DNA of 64,000 bases from Amycolatopsis dendrobii (GTDB lineage: Bacteria; Actinomycetota; Actinomycetes; Mycobacteriales; Pseudonocardiaceae): assembly GCF_014145675.1 (NCBI RefSeq), contig NZ_JACGZW010000004.1, positions 620,001 to 684,000 on the forward strand, given 5' to 3'. The stretch's first letter is position 1. The number at the start of each line of letters is the position of its first letter. Below the pieces are notes generated by a model. The model was not told the origin of the DNA, did no database searches, and saw only the letters and a program-made list of their open reading frames with translations. A program made the translations under genes and the position numbers. Of this stretch, positions 50,582-59,038 are shown piece after piece.

Positions 50582-50623
50582 GGAGGCGCGGTCATGCCCG
50601 TCCAATGCCGCGTTGGCGCGCGG

Positions 50624-51565
50624 CTATGCCGGTTGGGTATAGCTGGTGATGGCGGCCCGGATCTCGGCCGCCGCCTCGTCCAGTTTCCGCATCATCAGCA
50701 GCATCGTCGGGGTGAGCTGCCTGCCCGCGGGCAGCGTGACGCCGACCGATTCCACGATGCCGAGGTCGATCGGCAGCGCGGCCAGCTCCGGTTCGGTCTC
50801 GGCGACCAGCTGCGGCATCACGACGAGCGTGTCGGTTTCCAGCGCGATGGCGCGCACGGCCAGGAACGACCCGCATTCGATGCGGTTGGCCGGGGTCGAG
50901 AGGCCGCGGCTCAGGAGATGTTCCTCCAGTTGCCGCCGCTGCGGGTTGTCGGCGGGCGGCAGCGACCAGAGCTCGCCGATCAGGTCGGCGATCGTGAGCC
51001 CCGGCCGCCGGTGCGCGGGATGCTGGCTGCGCGCGACCACGCGGGCGGGCTCGTAGTAGAGGTGGTGCTGGCGCAGCCGGTCGTTGTTCGCCGGTTCGAG
51101 CGTGCCGACCACGAGGTCGACGTCGCCCGCGAGCAGCGCCTCGTACAGCGCTTCCGGGCCGCCGTGCCGGATGACGACGGTCAGGTCGGGGGCGACAGTC
51201 TTCACTCGCGCGACCGCGCGGGGCAGCAGCACGCTCGCCCCGGCGAGGAAGGTGCCGATCGTGACGGTGCCGGCGTGGCCGTCGACCAGCTCTTCGAGAT
51301 GTCGCCCGGCCTGGCGGAGTTCGGCGAGCACTGCCCGGGCGTGGTCGACGAAGACCTCGCCGAACAGCGTCGCCGTCATCCCGCGCGGGCTGCGTTCGAA
51401 CAGTTCGACCTTGAGGATCGATTCGAGTTCGCGCAGCCCGCGGGTCAGCACCGGCTGGGTGATGTGCAGCCGTTCGCCCGCGGCGACCAGCGAACCCTGT
51501 TCGGCGATCGCCACGACGTAGCGCAGATGGCGCAGCTTGAGCCTGCCGTCGGCGAGGTCGGTCAT
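50624..51565 (-). CDS. LysR-family transcriptional regulator of the catabolic operon
   Basis: 313 residues. HTH at about 9-68 (LKLRHLRYVVAIAEQGSLVA, TQPVLTRGLRELESILKVEL). The effector domain is of the GbpR/PcaQ-like type, with the C-terminus VGVTLPAGRQLTPTMLLMMR common in regulators of aromatic catabolism. It lies 55 bp upstream of the SCO / dehydratase / FAH / dioxygenase genes on the same strand and is their most likely activator. Confidence 0.9.
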   Translation of the reverse strand: MTDLADGRLKLRHLRYVVAIAEQGSLVAAGERLHITQPVLTRGLRELESILKVELFERSPRGMTATLFGEVFVDHARAVLAELRQAGRHLEELVDGHAGTVTIGTFLAGASVLLPRAVARVKTVAPDLTVVIRHGGPEALYEALLAGDVDLVVGTLEPANNDRLRQHHLYYEPARVVARSQHPAHRRPGLTIADLIGELWSLPPADNPQRRQLEEHLLSRGLSTPANRIECGSFLAVRAIALETDTLVVMPQLVAETEPELAALPIDLGIVESVGVTLPAGRQLTPTMLLMMRKLDEAAAEIRAAITSYTQPA

Positions 51566-51610
51566 CGGGAACGCTCGGCTGTTGGCATGCGGCCGATTCT
51601 GCCGGTCCGC

Positions 51611-52099
51611 TCAGTGGTGGCCGCCCACCGGCACGACGAAACTGACGGTTTTGCTGTCCAGGACCTTGTGCGTCGGGTCGGCCAGCCCGATCCACACCTT
51701 GTGCGGGCCGGGCGGCAGCGCCTGGATGATCAGCGGTTCGCCGCTGCCGTCGGCCCAGTGCCACGGCGCGTCGTCGACCGTGACGTGGATGTGGCCGATG
51801 CGCGGGGAGACGTCGAGCGCGGCCAGGCCGTAGACCGGGACGATGCGCAGGTTCTCCGCTCGGTAGCGCAGGACGACCAGGCCTTTGGCGAGCTGCTCCG
51901 GAAGCGGCGCGTCGACGACGAGCGCGGGCGGCGGCTGGGACGGCAGCGGCACGACGGGGGCGGGCGGCCAACCCGAAGCCGCGGCGGGCGAAGCGGCTGG
52001 AGGAGGGGCGGAGACGACCGGCGGGGCAGCGGAAGCGGAGCACGCGGTCGCCAGGAAAGCGACTGAACCGAGGATCGTGGTGCGAAGAAGATGAGGCAT
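51611..52099 (-). CDS. DUF6130-like lipoprotein
   Basis: 162 residues from the ATG at 52099. The lipobox is FLATAC (Cys20), followed by a Pro/Ala-rich linker (about 25-60). The C-terminal domain, with SPRIGHIHVTVDDAPWHWAD and LPPGPHKVWIGLADPTHKVL, resembles the DUF6130 group. It is predicted to be anchored outside the membrane. Function is unknown; the conserved His/Trp residues suggest metal binding. TAGTTT lies 7 nt before the ATG, supporting a leaderless mRNA. Confidence 0.72.
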   Translation of the reverse strand: MPHLLRTTILGSVAFLATACSASAAPPVVSAPPPAASPAAASGWPPAPVVPLPSQPPPALVVDAPLPEQLAKGLVVLRYRAENLRIVPVYGLAALDVSPRIGHIHVTVDDAPWHWADGSGEPLIIQALPPGPHKVWIGLADPTHKVLDSKTVSFVVPVGGHH

Positions 52100-52106
52100 A
52101 GAAGGA

Positions 52107-52112
52107 AAACTA
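52107..52112 (-). promoter_or_regulatory. -10 box of a leaderless promoter for the lipoprotein gene
   Basis: On the minus strand TAGTTT ends 7 nt before the ATG at 52099, and the intervening TCCTTCT is not a ribosome-binding site. Confidence 0.5.
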
Positions 52113-52213
52113 GGCAGCCGTTGATCATCTTCGCGTCTGTCGGACGACCTCATCGCTGTACGTCGGGAGGGAAGTGCCGTGCGTGCCGCTGGGGTCGGCA
52201 CGCACGGCACAGG

Positions 52214-53734
52214 TCAGCGGCAGCGGTAGCTGGACGCGACGGCGGGGTCGCCGTAGCCCTTGTACCGCGAGACCCGCGGATACGCGCACAGGTCGCGGGT
52301 CTGCTTCCCGTCCGCGGTCGCGGCCGCCAAAGTGGCCGGGGCCTTGCCGTGTTCGACCCAGTCGACCAGCGCGCCGAGCGGGTTCGTGGGCGTCGCCCCC
52401 GTCCCGCCGCCGCAGTGTTCGACGCCGGGGGCCAGGAAAAGCCGGTAGAAGTCGTTCACCCGGTGGGAGCCGCCCATCGCCCGTTCGACCTCGGCGCGGT
52501 AGCGCAGGGTGCCGCCCGGCGGGATGAGCTGGTCGTCCGTGCCGACGAAGGTCAGCAGCTTGCCGCCGGTCCGGCGGAAGGCCGACAGGTCCGGGTCGGC
52601 GGTGCCGATGACGTCGTCGTACTCGCGCACCGACTGGCGGAACACCTGGGCGAACTGGGAGTAGCTGAGCTTCGAAACGTCGAAATCGGCCTGTTTGGCC
52701 AGGAACGACTGGACCCATTTGACCGCGACCGGGAACCCGGTGGCGTACGGGCTGTCACCGGTTCCGGCCAGCCAGGTGAAATCGGCGCCCTTCGGGAGGC
52801 CGTCCCACAGCTTCCGGCCGCGTTCGTCGGTCGGTCCGGCCCAGATCTTGCGCATGACGTCGGCGTCCTTCGCGGTGACGGCGATTTCCTTGCCGTCGCA
52901 GAGCACCTTCGTGCCGATCAGGGACCGCGGGTCGTAGCTGCATTCGTCCGGCCGGTCGACGATGCCGTCGCGGACGCCGTCGTTCGCGTCGCATGCCTTG
53001 ACCGCGGCCTGCCGGAACGCGGTGAAGACGCAGGCGCTCGGGAAGTCGTGCTCCTGGTTCATCACGATCTGCGGCCAGAGCGTCGCGACCGCGAACTGCG
53101 TCCAGTGGACCGCGGGCGCGTTCGCCAGGATGCCGTCGAAGTCGCCGGGGTAGTTCTGCGCCTCGGAATAGCCCTGGCGGCCGCCGGTCGAGCAGCCGTT
53201 CCAGTACGAGTAGGTCACCGGCCGGTGGTAAAACCGCTGCGTGACGTCCTTGCCGATCAGCGCGGCCTCGTGCACCGAGCGGGTGGCGAAGTTCGTCAGC
53301 AGCGGCCGGTTGACCTTGCCGGGCGCGGTCAGCGCCCACGAGGTGTCGAGCCCGGTCAGGACGCCGGCGTCGGTGGTCACGCCCGCGTAGCCGTCCTTGG
53401 CGGCCTGGGCCAGCGGCGCGCCGAAGTCCCCGGCGGCGTACGCGCTTCCGCCGACCGCCTGGAGCCGTCCGGTCCAGCCCGTCTGCGGCAGGGCCACCCC
53501 GACCTTGACGTGGTCATCGGCCCCGGGATGGGTCAGCGTGACGGTGATTTCGCAGTAGCCGGGCTTCGGTTCGGCCTGGACCGATTCGATCTTCGCGCCG
53601 CTGGGCGCGGTGACCGGCACGGTGGCGCAGGCGGTGGTTTCGGCCGCGGCGGCGCTGGGCGCGAGCTGGGTGACGGTGGTCACCAGCAGCGCCGCGAGCG
53701 GCAACGCCGGGAGAAGTGTTCGGGTGCGTCTCAT
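52214..53734 (-). CDS. Secreted tannase/feruloyl-esterase-family enzyme
   Basis: 506 residues, with AAAGGAAA before the ATG. A Sec signal peptide (about 1-31) is followed by the tannase-family catalytic domain. The nucleophile is Ser182 in NGCSTGGRQG, the acid lies in VGTDDQLIP and the His in PGVEHCGGG. The Cys beside Ser and the Cys beside His form the CS-D-HC disulfide arrangement of this family. The enzyme releases hydroxycinnamic or gallic acids from plant polymers outside the cell. It is divergent from a LAL regulator 113 bp away. Confidence 0.9.
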   Translation of the reverse strand: MRRTRTLLPALPLAALLVTTVTQLAPSAAAAETTACATVPVTAPSGAKIESVQAEPKPGYCEITVTLTHPGADDHVKVGVALPQTGWTGRLQAVGGSAYAAGDFGAPLAQAAKDGYAGVTTDAGVLTGLDTSWALTAPGKVNRPLLTNFATRSVHEAALIGKDVTQRFYHRPVTYSYWNGCSTGGRQGYSEAQNYPGDFDGILANAPAVHWTQFAVATLWPQIVMNQEHDFPSACVFTAFRQAAVKACDANDGVRDGIVDRPDECSYDPRSLIGTKVLCDGKEIAVTAKDADVMRKIWAGPTDERGRKLWDGLPKGADFTWLAGTGDSPYATGFPVAVKWVQSFLAKQADFDVSKLSYSQFAQVFRQSVREYDDVIGTADPDLSAFRRTGGKLLTFVGTDDQLIPPGGTLRYRAEVERAMGGSHRVNDFYRLFLAPGVEHCGGGTGATPTNPLGALVDWVEHGKAPATLAAATADGKQTRDLCAYPRVSRYKGYGDPAVASSYRCR

Positions 53735-53847
53735 CGCTTTCCTTTGTGGAGGGTCGCTTTCGCCCGAAACTAAGGCGTTCGCCGCGGCCTTCGCGCCCGT
53801 CGGACGACGCCGTTGACGTACGTCGTCTCGCGGTATCGTCAGGGATC

Positions 53848-56559
53848 ATGACGCTGCACGGACGGGACGCCGAGCTCAAGGAGCTGACCGAGCTGGTGGA
53901 CGGCCCGGAAGGACGCGTCGGCGTCCTCGTCTGGGGCGAGGCGGGCATCGGGAAGTCCGCGCTCGTCGCCGCGGCGGCCGCGGCTGCTTCGGTCGCGGGG
54001 ACGCGGGTGCTGCGGACGACCGGCGCCGAGGCCGAGCAGGACCTCGCGTACGCCGGGCTGCACCAGCTGCTGCATCCGGTCCGCGCGGGTGTCGCCGGGC
54101 TGCCCGCGCCGCAACGGACGGCGCTGGAGACCGCGCTCGGGCTCGCCGAGGGGCCGGAACCCAGCGCGTACCTGGTCGGGCTCGCCGCGCTGACGCTGCT
54201 GGCCGACACTGCCGCTGCCAAGCCGGTGCTGGTCATCGCCGAGGATGCCCACTGGCTCGATCGCGCCAGCGCGGACGTCCTGGCTTTCGTCGCCCGGCGG
54301 ATCGAGACCGAACCGGTCGCGCTGCTCGTGACGCTCCGGGACGGATCCGGCCCGCTGCTCGACGCCGGGCTCGCCCCGATGCCGCTCGACCGCCTCCCCG
54401 ACGACGCCGCCGCGGAACTGCTGGACTCGGTCGCGCCGAGGCTCGACCCGATGGTCCGTACCCGGCTGCTCGCCGAATCCGCGGGCCATCCGCTCGCGCT
54501 GACCGAGCTTCCGGCGGCGGTGGCCGACCTCGACGTGCTCGATCCGGTCCTGCCGCTGACCGAACGGCTCGAGCGGACGTTCGCCTCCCGGGTCGCGACG
54601 CTGCCCCAAGCCACCCGCGCCGCGCTGCTGGTCGCGGCGCTCAACGAAACCGGCTCGATCGCCGAAACCCTTGCCGCGACGGGGGTTGTGCTCGGTACGC
54701 CGGTCGAGCCCGACGTGCTGAGCCCCGCGGTCGACGCCCGGCTGGTCGAGTTCGCGGTCGGCTGCGTGAGCTTCCGGCATCCGCTGATGCGGTCGGCCAT
54801 TCCCGCCGCGGCGACGCTCGGCGACCGGCGGCGGGCGCAGCTCGCGTTGGCCGAGACGGTGCGTGAACAGCCGGATCGGCGTGCTTGGCACCAAGCCCGG
54901 GCGGCCGCCGGTCCGGACGAAACCGTGGCCGCGGCCTTGGAAACGGCCGCCGACCGAGCGCGGCGGCGAGGCGGGGCCGCGGCGGCGATCGCGGCGCTGG
55001 AGCAGGCGGCGCGGCTCAGCGAAGACCCGGACGCGCGGGCGGATCGGTGGCTGCGGGCCGCCGAGCTGGCGGTCGAATCCGGTCGCCGCGAAACCGCCGA
55101 ACGGCTGGTGCGCGAAGCCCGGAACGGGCCGCTTTCCGCGCGCCGGAAAGCGACCGCGAGCCAGTTGCTCAGCGGTTTCGAGGACGGCGTCCGCGAGGAT
55201 CCCGCCCGGATCGGGGAGCTGGCGGCGCTCGCCGAATCCGTCGCCGCGGACGGTCAGGACGACGCGGCGACGCGGATCCTGTGGGGCGCGGCGATGCGGT
55301 GTTTCTGGGCCGAACCCGGCGCGACAGCTCGCCGGACGCTCCTGGATGTCGCGGCCGGCCTGCCGATTTCAGACGACGACCCGCGCCTGATCGCGGTCGC
55401 CGCGTACGTCGCGCCGTTCGAACGCGGCACCGCAGTGCTGGAGCAGCTTCGGGTGCTCGCGGGCGCGACCGGAGCCGATCCGGAAACCGACCGGTACCTG
55501 GGCAGCGCGTCCTTGCAGGTAGGCGCTTTCGACCTGGCCGCCCGCTTCTCGACCGCCGCGGTGCCGGGCCTGCGAGCGCAGGGCAGGCTCGGGTTGCTGC
55601 CGCGGGCGCTGGCCGTCCAGGCGTGGAGCCGGGTCCGGCTCGGCGACCTGGCTGGTGCGGCGCCGTCCGCCGCGGAGGCGGTCCGGCTCGCCCAGGAGAC
55701 CGGGCAGCCGTTCATGGGCGGGCTGGCGCTGGCGGTCCAAGCCGAGATCGCCGCGCTTCGCGGTGACCACAAGCAGGCCAGCGCGCTCGCCGACGAGGCC
55801 GAACGCGCCGGGCTCGCCGCCGGTGCGCGTCCGGTGCTGGCCACGGTCCAGCTCGCGCGCGGGATCGTGGCGTCGAGCGAAGGCCGGTACGAGGACGCGT
55901 TCGCCGACCTGCGCCGGTTGCTCGACCCCGCCGATCCGGCTTACCAGCTGGCCCTGCGCGCCTACTGCGTCACGGAGCTGACCGAAGCCGCCGTCCGGGC
56001 CGGGCAAACCGGCGCGATGCGCGAAATCCTGGCCGAGCTGGAGCCGTTGGGCGCCGTGTCCGAGGCACCGGCGCTGCACATCGGGCTGCGGTACGCGCGT
56101 GCGGTGCTGGCACCGAAGGAAACCGCCGAAGACCTGTTCACCGCGGCATCGCAAGCAGACCTGAGCGGATGGCCTGCCGAACGCGGGCGGATCCACCTGG
56201 CGTTCGGCGAGTGGCTGCGGCGGCAGCGCCGGGTCGTCGAATCGCGGGCGCACCTGCGTACCGCGCGGGAGACCTTCGACGCACTCGGCCTGACGGCGTG
56301 GGCCGAGCGGGCGCGGCGCGAGTTGCGCAGTGCGGGGGAGTCGAGCCCGAACCGGAGCCCGGACGCCCGCGACAAGCTGACCCCGCACGAGCTGAGCATC
56401 GCGCAGCTGGCCGCCGAGGGGCTGACGAACCGCGAGATCGGGCAGCGGCTCTATCTTTCGCACCGGACCGTCGGGACTCACCTGCACCGGATCTTCCCGA
56501 AGCTCGGCGTGAGCTCCCGCGCTGAGCTGGCCGACGCGGTGCAGGCCCTCGGCGACTGA
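53848..56559 (+). CDS. LAL-type LuxR-family regulator
   Basis: 903 residues from the ATG at 53848. The ATPase domain has Walker A GEAGIGKS (30-37) and Walker B VLVIAEDAHWLD. The middle is a TPR-like helical array (about 330-820). The C-terminal LuxR HTH is LTPHELSIAQLAAEGLTNRE, then SHRTVGTHLHRIFPKLGVSS. It has the same architecture as the regulator at 24977. It is divergent from the tannase-family esterase, which it probably activates in response to a plant-derived ligand. Confidence 0.9.
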   Translation: MTLHGRDAELKELTELVDGPEGRVGVLVWGEAGIGKSALVAAAAAAASVAGTRVLRTTGAEAEQDLAYAGLHQLLHPVRAGVAGLPAPQRTALETALGLAEGPEPSAYLVGLAALTLLADTAAAKPVLVIAEDAHWLDRASADVLAFVARRIETEPVALLVTLRDGSGPLLDAGLAPMPLDRLPDDAAAELLDSVAPRLDPMVRTRLLAESAGHPLALTELPAAVADLDVLDPVLPLTERLERTFASRVATLPQATRAALLVAALNETGSIAETLAATGVVLGTPVEPDVLSPAVDARLVEFAVGCVSFRHPLMRSAIPAAATLGDRRRAQLALAETVREQPDRRAWHQARAAAGPDETVAAALETAADRARRRGGAAAAIAALEQAARLSEDPDARADRWLRAAELAVESGRRETAERLVREARNGPLSARRKATASQLLSGFEDGVREDPARIGELAALAESVAADGQDDAATRILWGAAMRCFWAEPGATARRTLLDVAAGLPISDDDPRLIAVAAYVAPFERGTAVLEQLRVLAGATGADPETDRYLGSASLQVGAFDLAARFSTAAVPGLRAQGRLGLLPRALAVQAWSRVRLGDLAGAAPSAAEAVRLAQETGQPFMGGLALAVQAEIAALRGDHKQASALADEAERAGLAAGARPVLATVQLARGIVASSEGRYEDAFADLRRLLDPADPAYQLALRAYCVTELTEAAVRAGQTGAMREILAELEPLGAVSEAPALHIGLRYARAVLAPKETAEDLFTAASQADLSGWPAERGRIHLAFGEWLRRQRRVVESRAHLRTARETFDALGLTAWAERARRELRSAGESSPNRSPDARDKLTPHELSIAQLAAEGLTNREIGQRLYLSHRTVGTHLHRIFPKLGVSSRAELADAVQALGD

Positions 56560-56650
56560 CTTACCCCGGTTGCGTCATCCGACGGGCGCGGGCGGCGGCC
56601 GGGCTCCTTAGCGTCGAGGCCGTCCCACGGTCTCGCGCACAGGAGTTCAG

Positions 56651-57679
56651 ATGATCAGCAGGAGACGATTCACCCAGATGTTCGCCGCCGGTGTGGCGGC
56701 GACCTCGCTCGCCGCCTGCTCGTCGCCTGCCGCCCCGCGGCCCGCCGCCGCTGGCGTTGACCTGCGTGCCGGTTCGGGCGAGCACACCTCGCTGGGCACG
56801 CTCAAGCACGCCGACGCCGGTGTCGTTTCGATGGCATACGCGGAGTTCGGCCCGGCCAACGGAAAGCCGGTGCTGCTGTTGCACGGCTGGCCGTATGACC
56901 CGTACAGCTACGCCGATGTCGCGCCTCTGCTGGCCGCGCAAGGGTTCCGGGTGATCGTCCCGTTCCTGCGCGGGTTCGGTCCGACGGTGTTCAAGTCCGC
57001 GGACACGGTTCGCAACGGGCAGCAGACGGCCATCGCGCTCGACGTCGTCGCGCTGATGGACACGCTGAAAATCGACAAAGCCATTCTCGGCGGCTACGAC
57101 TGGGGCTCGCGGACGGCTGCGGTGATCGCCGCGTTGTGGCCCGAACGGTGCCAGGCGGTCGTCCCGGTGAGCGGGTACATCGTCGCCAATCTCAAGGCCA
57201 ATCTTCAGCCGCTGCCGCCGGCCGCCGAATTGGGCTGGTGGTACCAGTATTACTTCGCGACCGAGCGCGGCCGCGCGGGCTACGCGGCGAACCGGCACGA
57301 TTTCAACAAGCTGATCTGGAAAACGGCTTCGCCGACGTGGCACTTCGACGACGCGACGTACAACCGCAGCGCCGCGGCGTTCGACAATCCGGACCACGTC
57401 GCGATCGTCATCCACAACTACCGCTGGCGGCTCAGCCTCGCCCCCGGAGAACCGCGGTACGAGGCGCACGAACAGAAACTCGCCGCGGGCGCGACCATCG
57501 GCGTCCCGGCGATCACCCTGGCCAGCGACTTCGACGGCGCGGCCAAGGACGGCAAGGGCTACCGCGCCAAGTTCACCGGGAAGTACGAGCACCGGATCCT
57601 CGACGGCATCGGGCACAACGTGCCGCAGGAAGCGCCGCGGCCGTTCGCACAGGCGATCGCGGACGCGGCGAAGCTCTGA
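56651..57679 (+). CDS. Exported alpha/beta-hydrolase lipoprotein, epoxide-hydrolase-like
   Basis: 342 residues, with AGGAG 8 nt upstream. The N-terminus has a twin-arginine motif (SRRRFTQ) and lipobox LAAC (Cys23), so it is a Tat-exported lipoprotein. The core has oxyanion motif LLLHGWPYD and nucleophile elbow GGYDWGSR, with Asp150 instead of Ser, and the His in GIGHNVPQE. An Asp nucleophile with HGWP indicates the epoxide-hydrolase/dehalogenase branch. It follows the LAL regulator on the same strand. Confidence 0.87.
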   Translation: MISRRRFTQMFAAGVAATSLAACSSPAAPRPAAAGVDLRAGSGEHTSLGTLKHADAGVVSMAYAEFGPANGKPVLLLHGWPYDPYSYADVAPLLAAQGFRVIVPFLRGFGPTVFKSADTVRNGQQTAIALDVVALMDTLKIDKAILGGYDWGSRTAAVIAALWPERCQAVVPVSGYIVANLKANLQPLPPAAELGWWYQYYFATERGRAGYAANRHDFNKLIWKTASPTWHFDDATYNRSAAAFDNPDHVAIVIHNYRWRLSLAPGEPRYEAHEQKLAAGATIGVPAITLASDFDGAAKDGKGYRAKFTGKYEHRILDGIGHNVPQEAPRPFAQAIADAAKL

Positions 57680-57791
57680 CGATTCATCGAAGTTTGATCG
57701 GGAGCGGATACTGTGCGCACGCCTCTCGCCGGAAACTGCTGTGCCCGTGGGGGAATCGGCAATCCCGGCGACCGTCGAACCGAGGAGTGCG

Positions 57792-58910
57792 ATGAGACGC
57801 AAAGCTTTCGGAGCCGTCGCGGTGGCTGTCGTCGCCGCCTTGACCGGTCTGGCCGGCCCGGCTTCCGCGGAGACTCCCGCCGAAATCCTTCAAGCGGGCG
57901 CCCAGGCCGGGGTCAGCGCCGGATACCCCGGCGTGATCGGGCTGGTCCGGAACGGCGAAAGCGCGCAATACATCCACGCCGGGTACGGAAATCTCACCAC
58001 CAAGACTCCGGCGGACCCGAAAGCGCAGTTCCGGATCGGCAGCGACACCAAGGCGTTCACCGCCGCCGTCCTGCTGCTGCTGGAAGCCGAGGGCGAGCTT
58101 TCCCTCGACGATCCGATCGCCCGCTGGCTGCCCGGCGCGGTGAACGCCAACGGGAACGACGGAACCAAGATCACCGTTCGGCAGCTGCTGCACCAAACCT
58201 CCGGGCTGCCGGAGTACGCGGGCGACCCGCGGTTCCTCAACTCCTATGTCGCCAACACCAACCCGCGCCAGGCGTGGCCGCCGCAGACGCTGGTGGACAT
58301 CGCGACGTCGCATCCGTCGCTGGGCACGTCGTTCCACTACTCGAACACCAACTACGTCCTCGCCGGCATGGTGATCAAGGCGGTGACCGGGAACGAACCG
58401 GCCGCGGAGATCCAGCGGCGCGTCTTCGAACCGCTCGGGTTGCGCAACACCTCGTTCCCGACCGCCGATCCCGGCTTGAGCGGCAACTACCTGAACGGCT
58501 ACTACATCTCGTTCGGCGCGTTCTACAACGACGTCACCGTCTCGAATGTGCAGGCGTTCGGGACCGCGGGCGCCATTGTGTCCACAGAGGACGATCTGGC
58601 GACCTTCGAACGCGCGCTGCTGAGCGGAAAACTCCTGCCGCCGCAGCAGCAGGCCGAGCTGAAGACGACGGTGCCGGCCGACGACGCGGGCAACCGGTAC
58701 GGGCTGGGAATCGGCCTGTCGCCGACGGCCTGCGGGCTGGCCTGGAATCACAGCGGCGGGGTGCTGGGATATTACAACCTGTGGCTGACCAGCGACGACG
58801 GCAGCAAACAGGTGCTGGTCGCGGCCAACGAGAACCATCTGGCCGGAGCCGCGACCCGGGGGCAGACCACGCTCGGCAACGCGGCGCTGAAGGCCTACTG
58901 CGCGTCCTGA
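57792..58910 (+). CDS. Secreted serine hydrolase (beta-lactamase class C / DD-peptidase type)
   Basis: 372 residues from the ATG at 57792, with GAGGAG 5 nt upstream. A signal peptide is cleaved after ASA (residue 26). The penicilloyl-serine-transferase motifs are all present: SxxK as RIGSDTKAF (Ser84), YSN as FHYSNTNYVLAG, and HSGG as WNHSGGVLGYY. It resembles Streptomyces R61-type D-alanyl-D-alanine carboxypeptidases. It may act on peptidoglycan, D-amino-acid peptides or esters. There is no transpeptidase or TM domain. Confidence 0.9.
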   Translation: MRRKAFGAVAVAVVAALTGLAGPASAETPAEILQAGAQAGVSAGYPGVIGLVRNGESAQYIHAGYGNLTTKTPADPKAQFRIGSDTKAFTAAVLLLLEAEGELSLDDPIARWLPGAVNANGNDGTKITVRQLLHQTSGLPEYAGDPRFLNSYVANTNPRQAWPPQTLVDIATSHPSLGTSFHYSNTNYVLAGMVIKAVTGNEPAAEIQRRVFEPLGLRNTSFPTADPGLSGNYLNGYYISFGAFYNDVTVSNVQAFGTAGAIVSTEDDLATFERALLSGKLLPPQQQAELKTTVPADDAGNRYGLGIGLSPTACGLAWNHSGGVLGYYNLWLTSDDGSKQVLVAANENHLAGAATRGQTTLGNAALKAYCAS

Positions 58911-59038
58911 GCCTCGTCGAGTTCCGGCCGGGAAGGCGGGCGGCCGCCCGGCGAGTGGCACCAGCGTGATGCCGCGGTGACGGGCCAGTCCGATCCTGGA
59001 GCGAAAACGCGGTCAGGCGATCGGAAGCGAGGCGCGGT

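Noticed and set aside
50450..52066. A 538-codon plus-strand open frame across the SCO, LysR and lipoprotein genes
   Set aside because: It spans three clear minus-strand genes and the gaps between them and has no family features.
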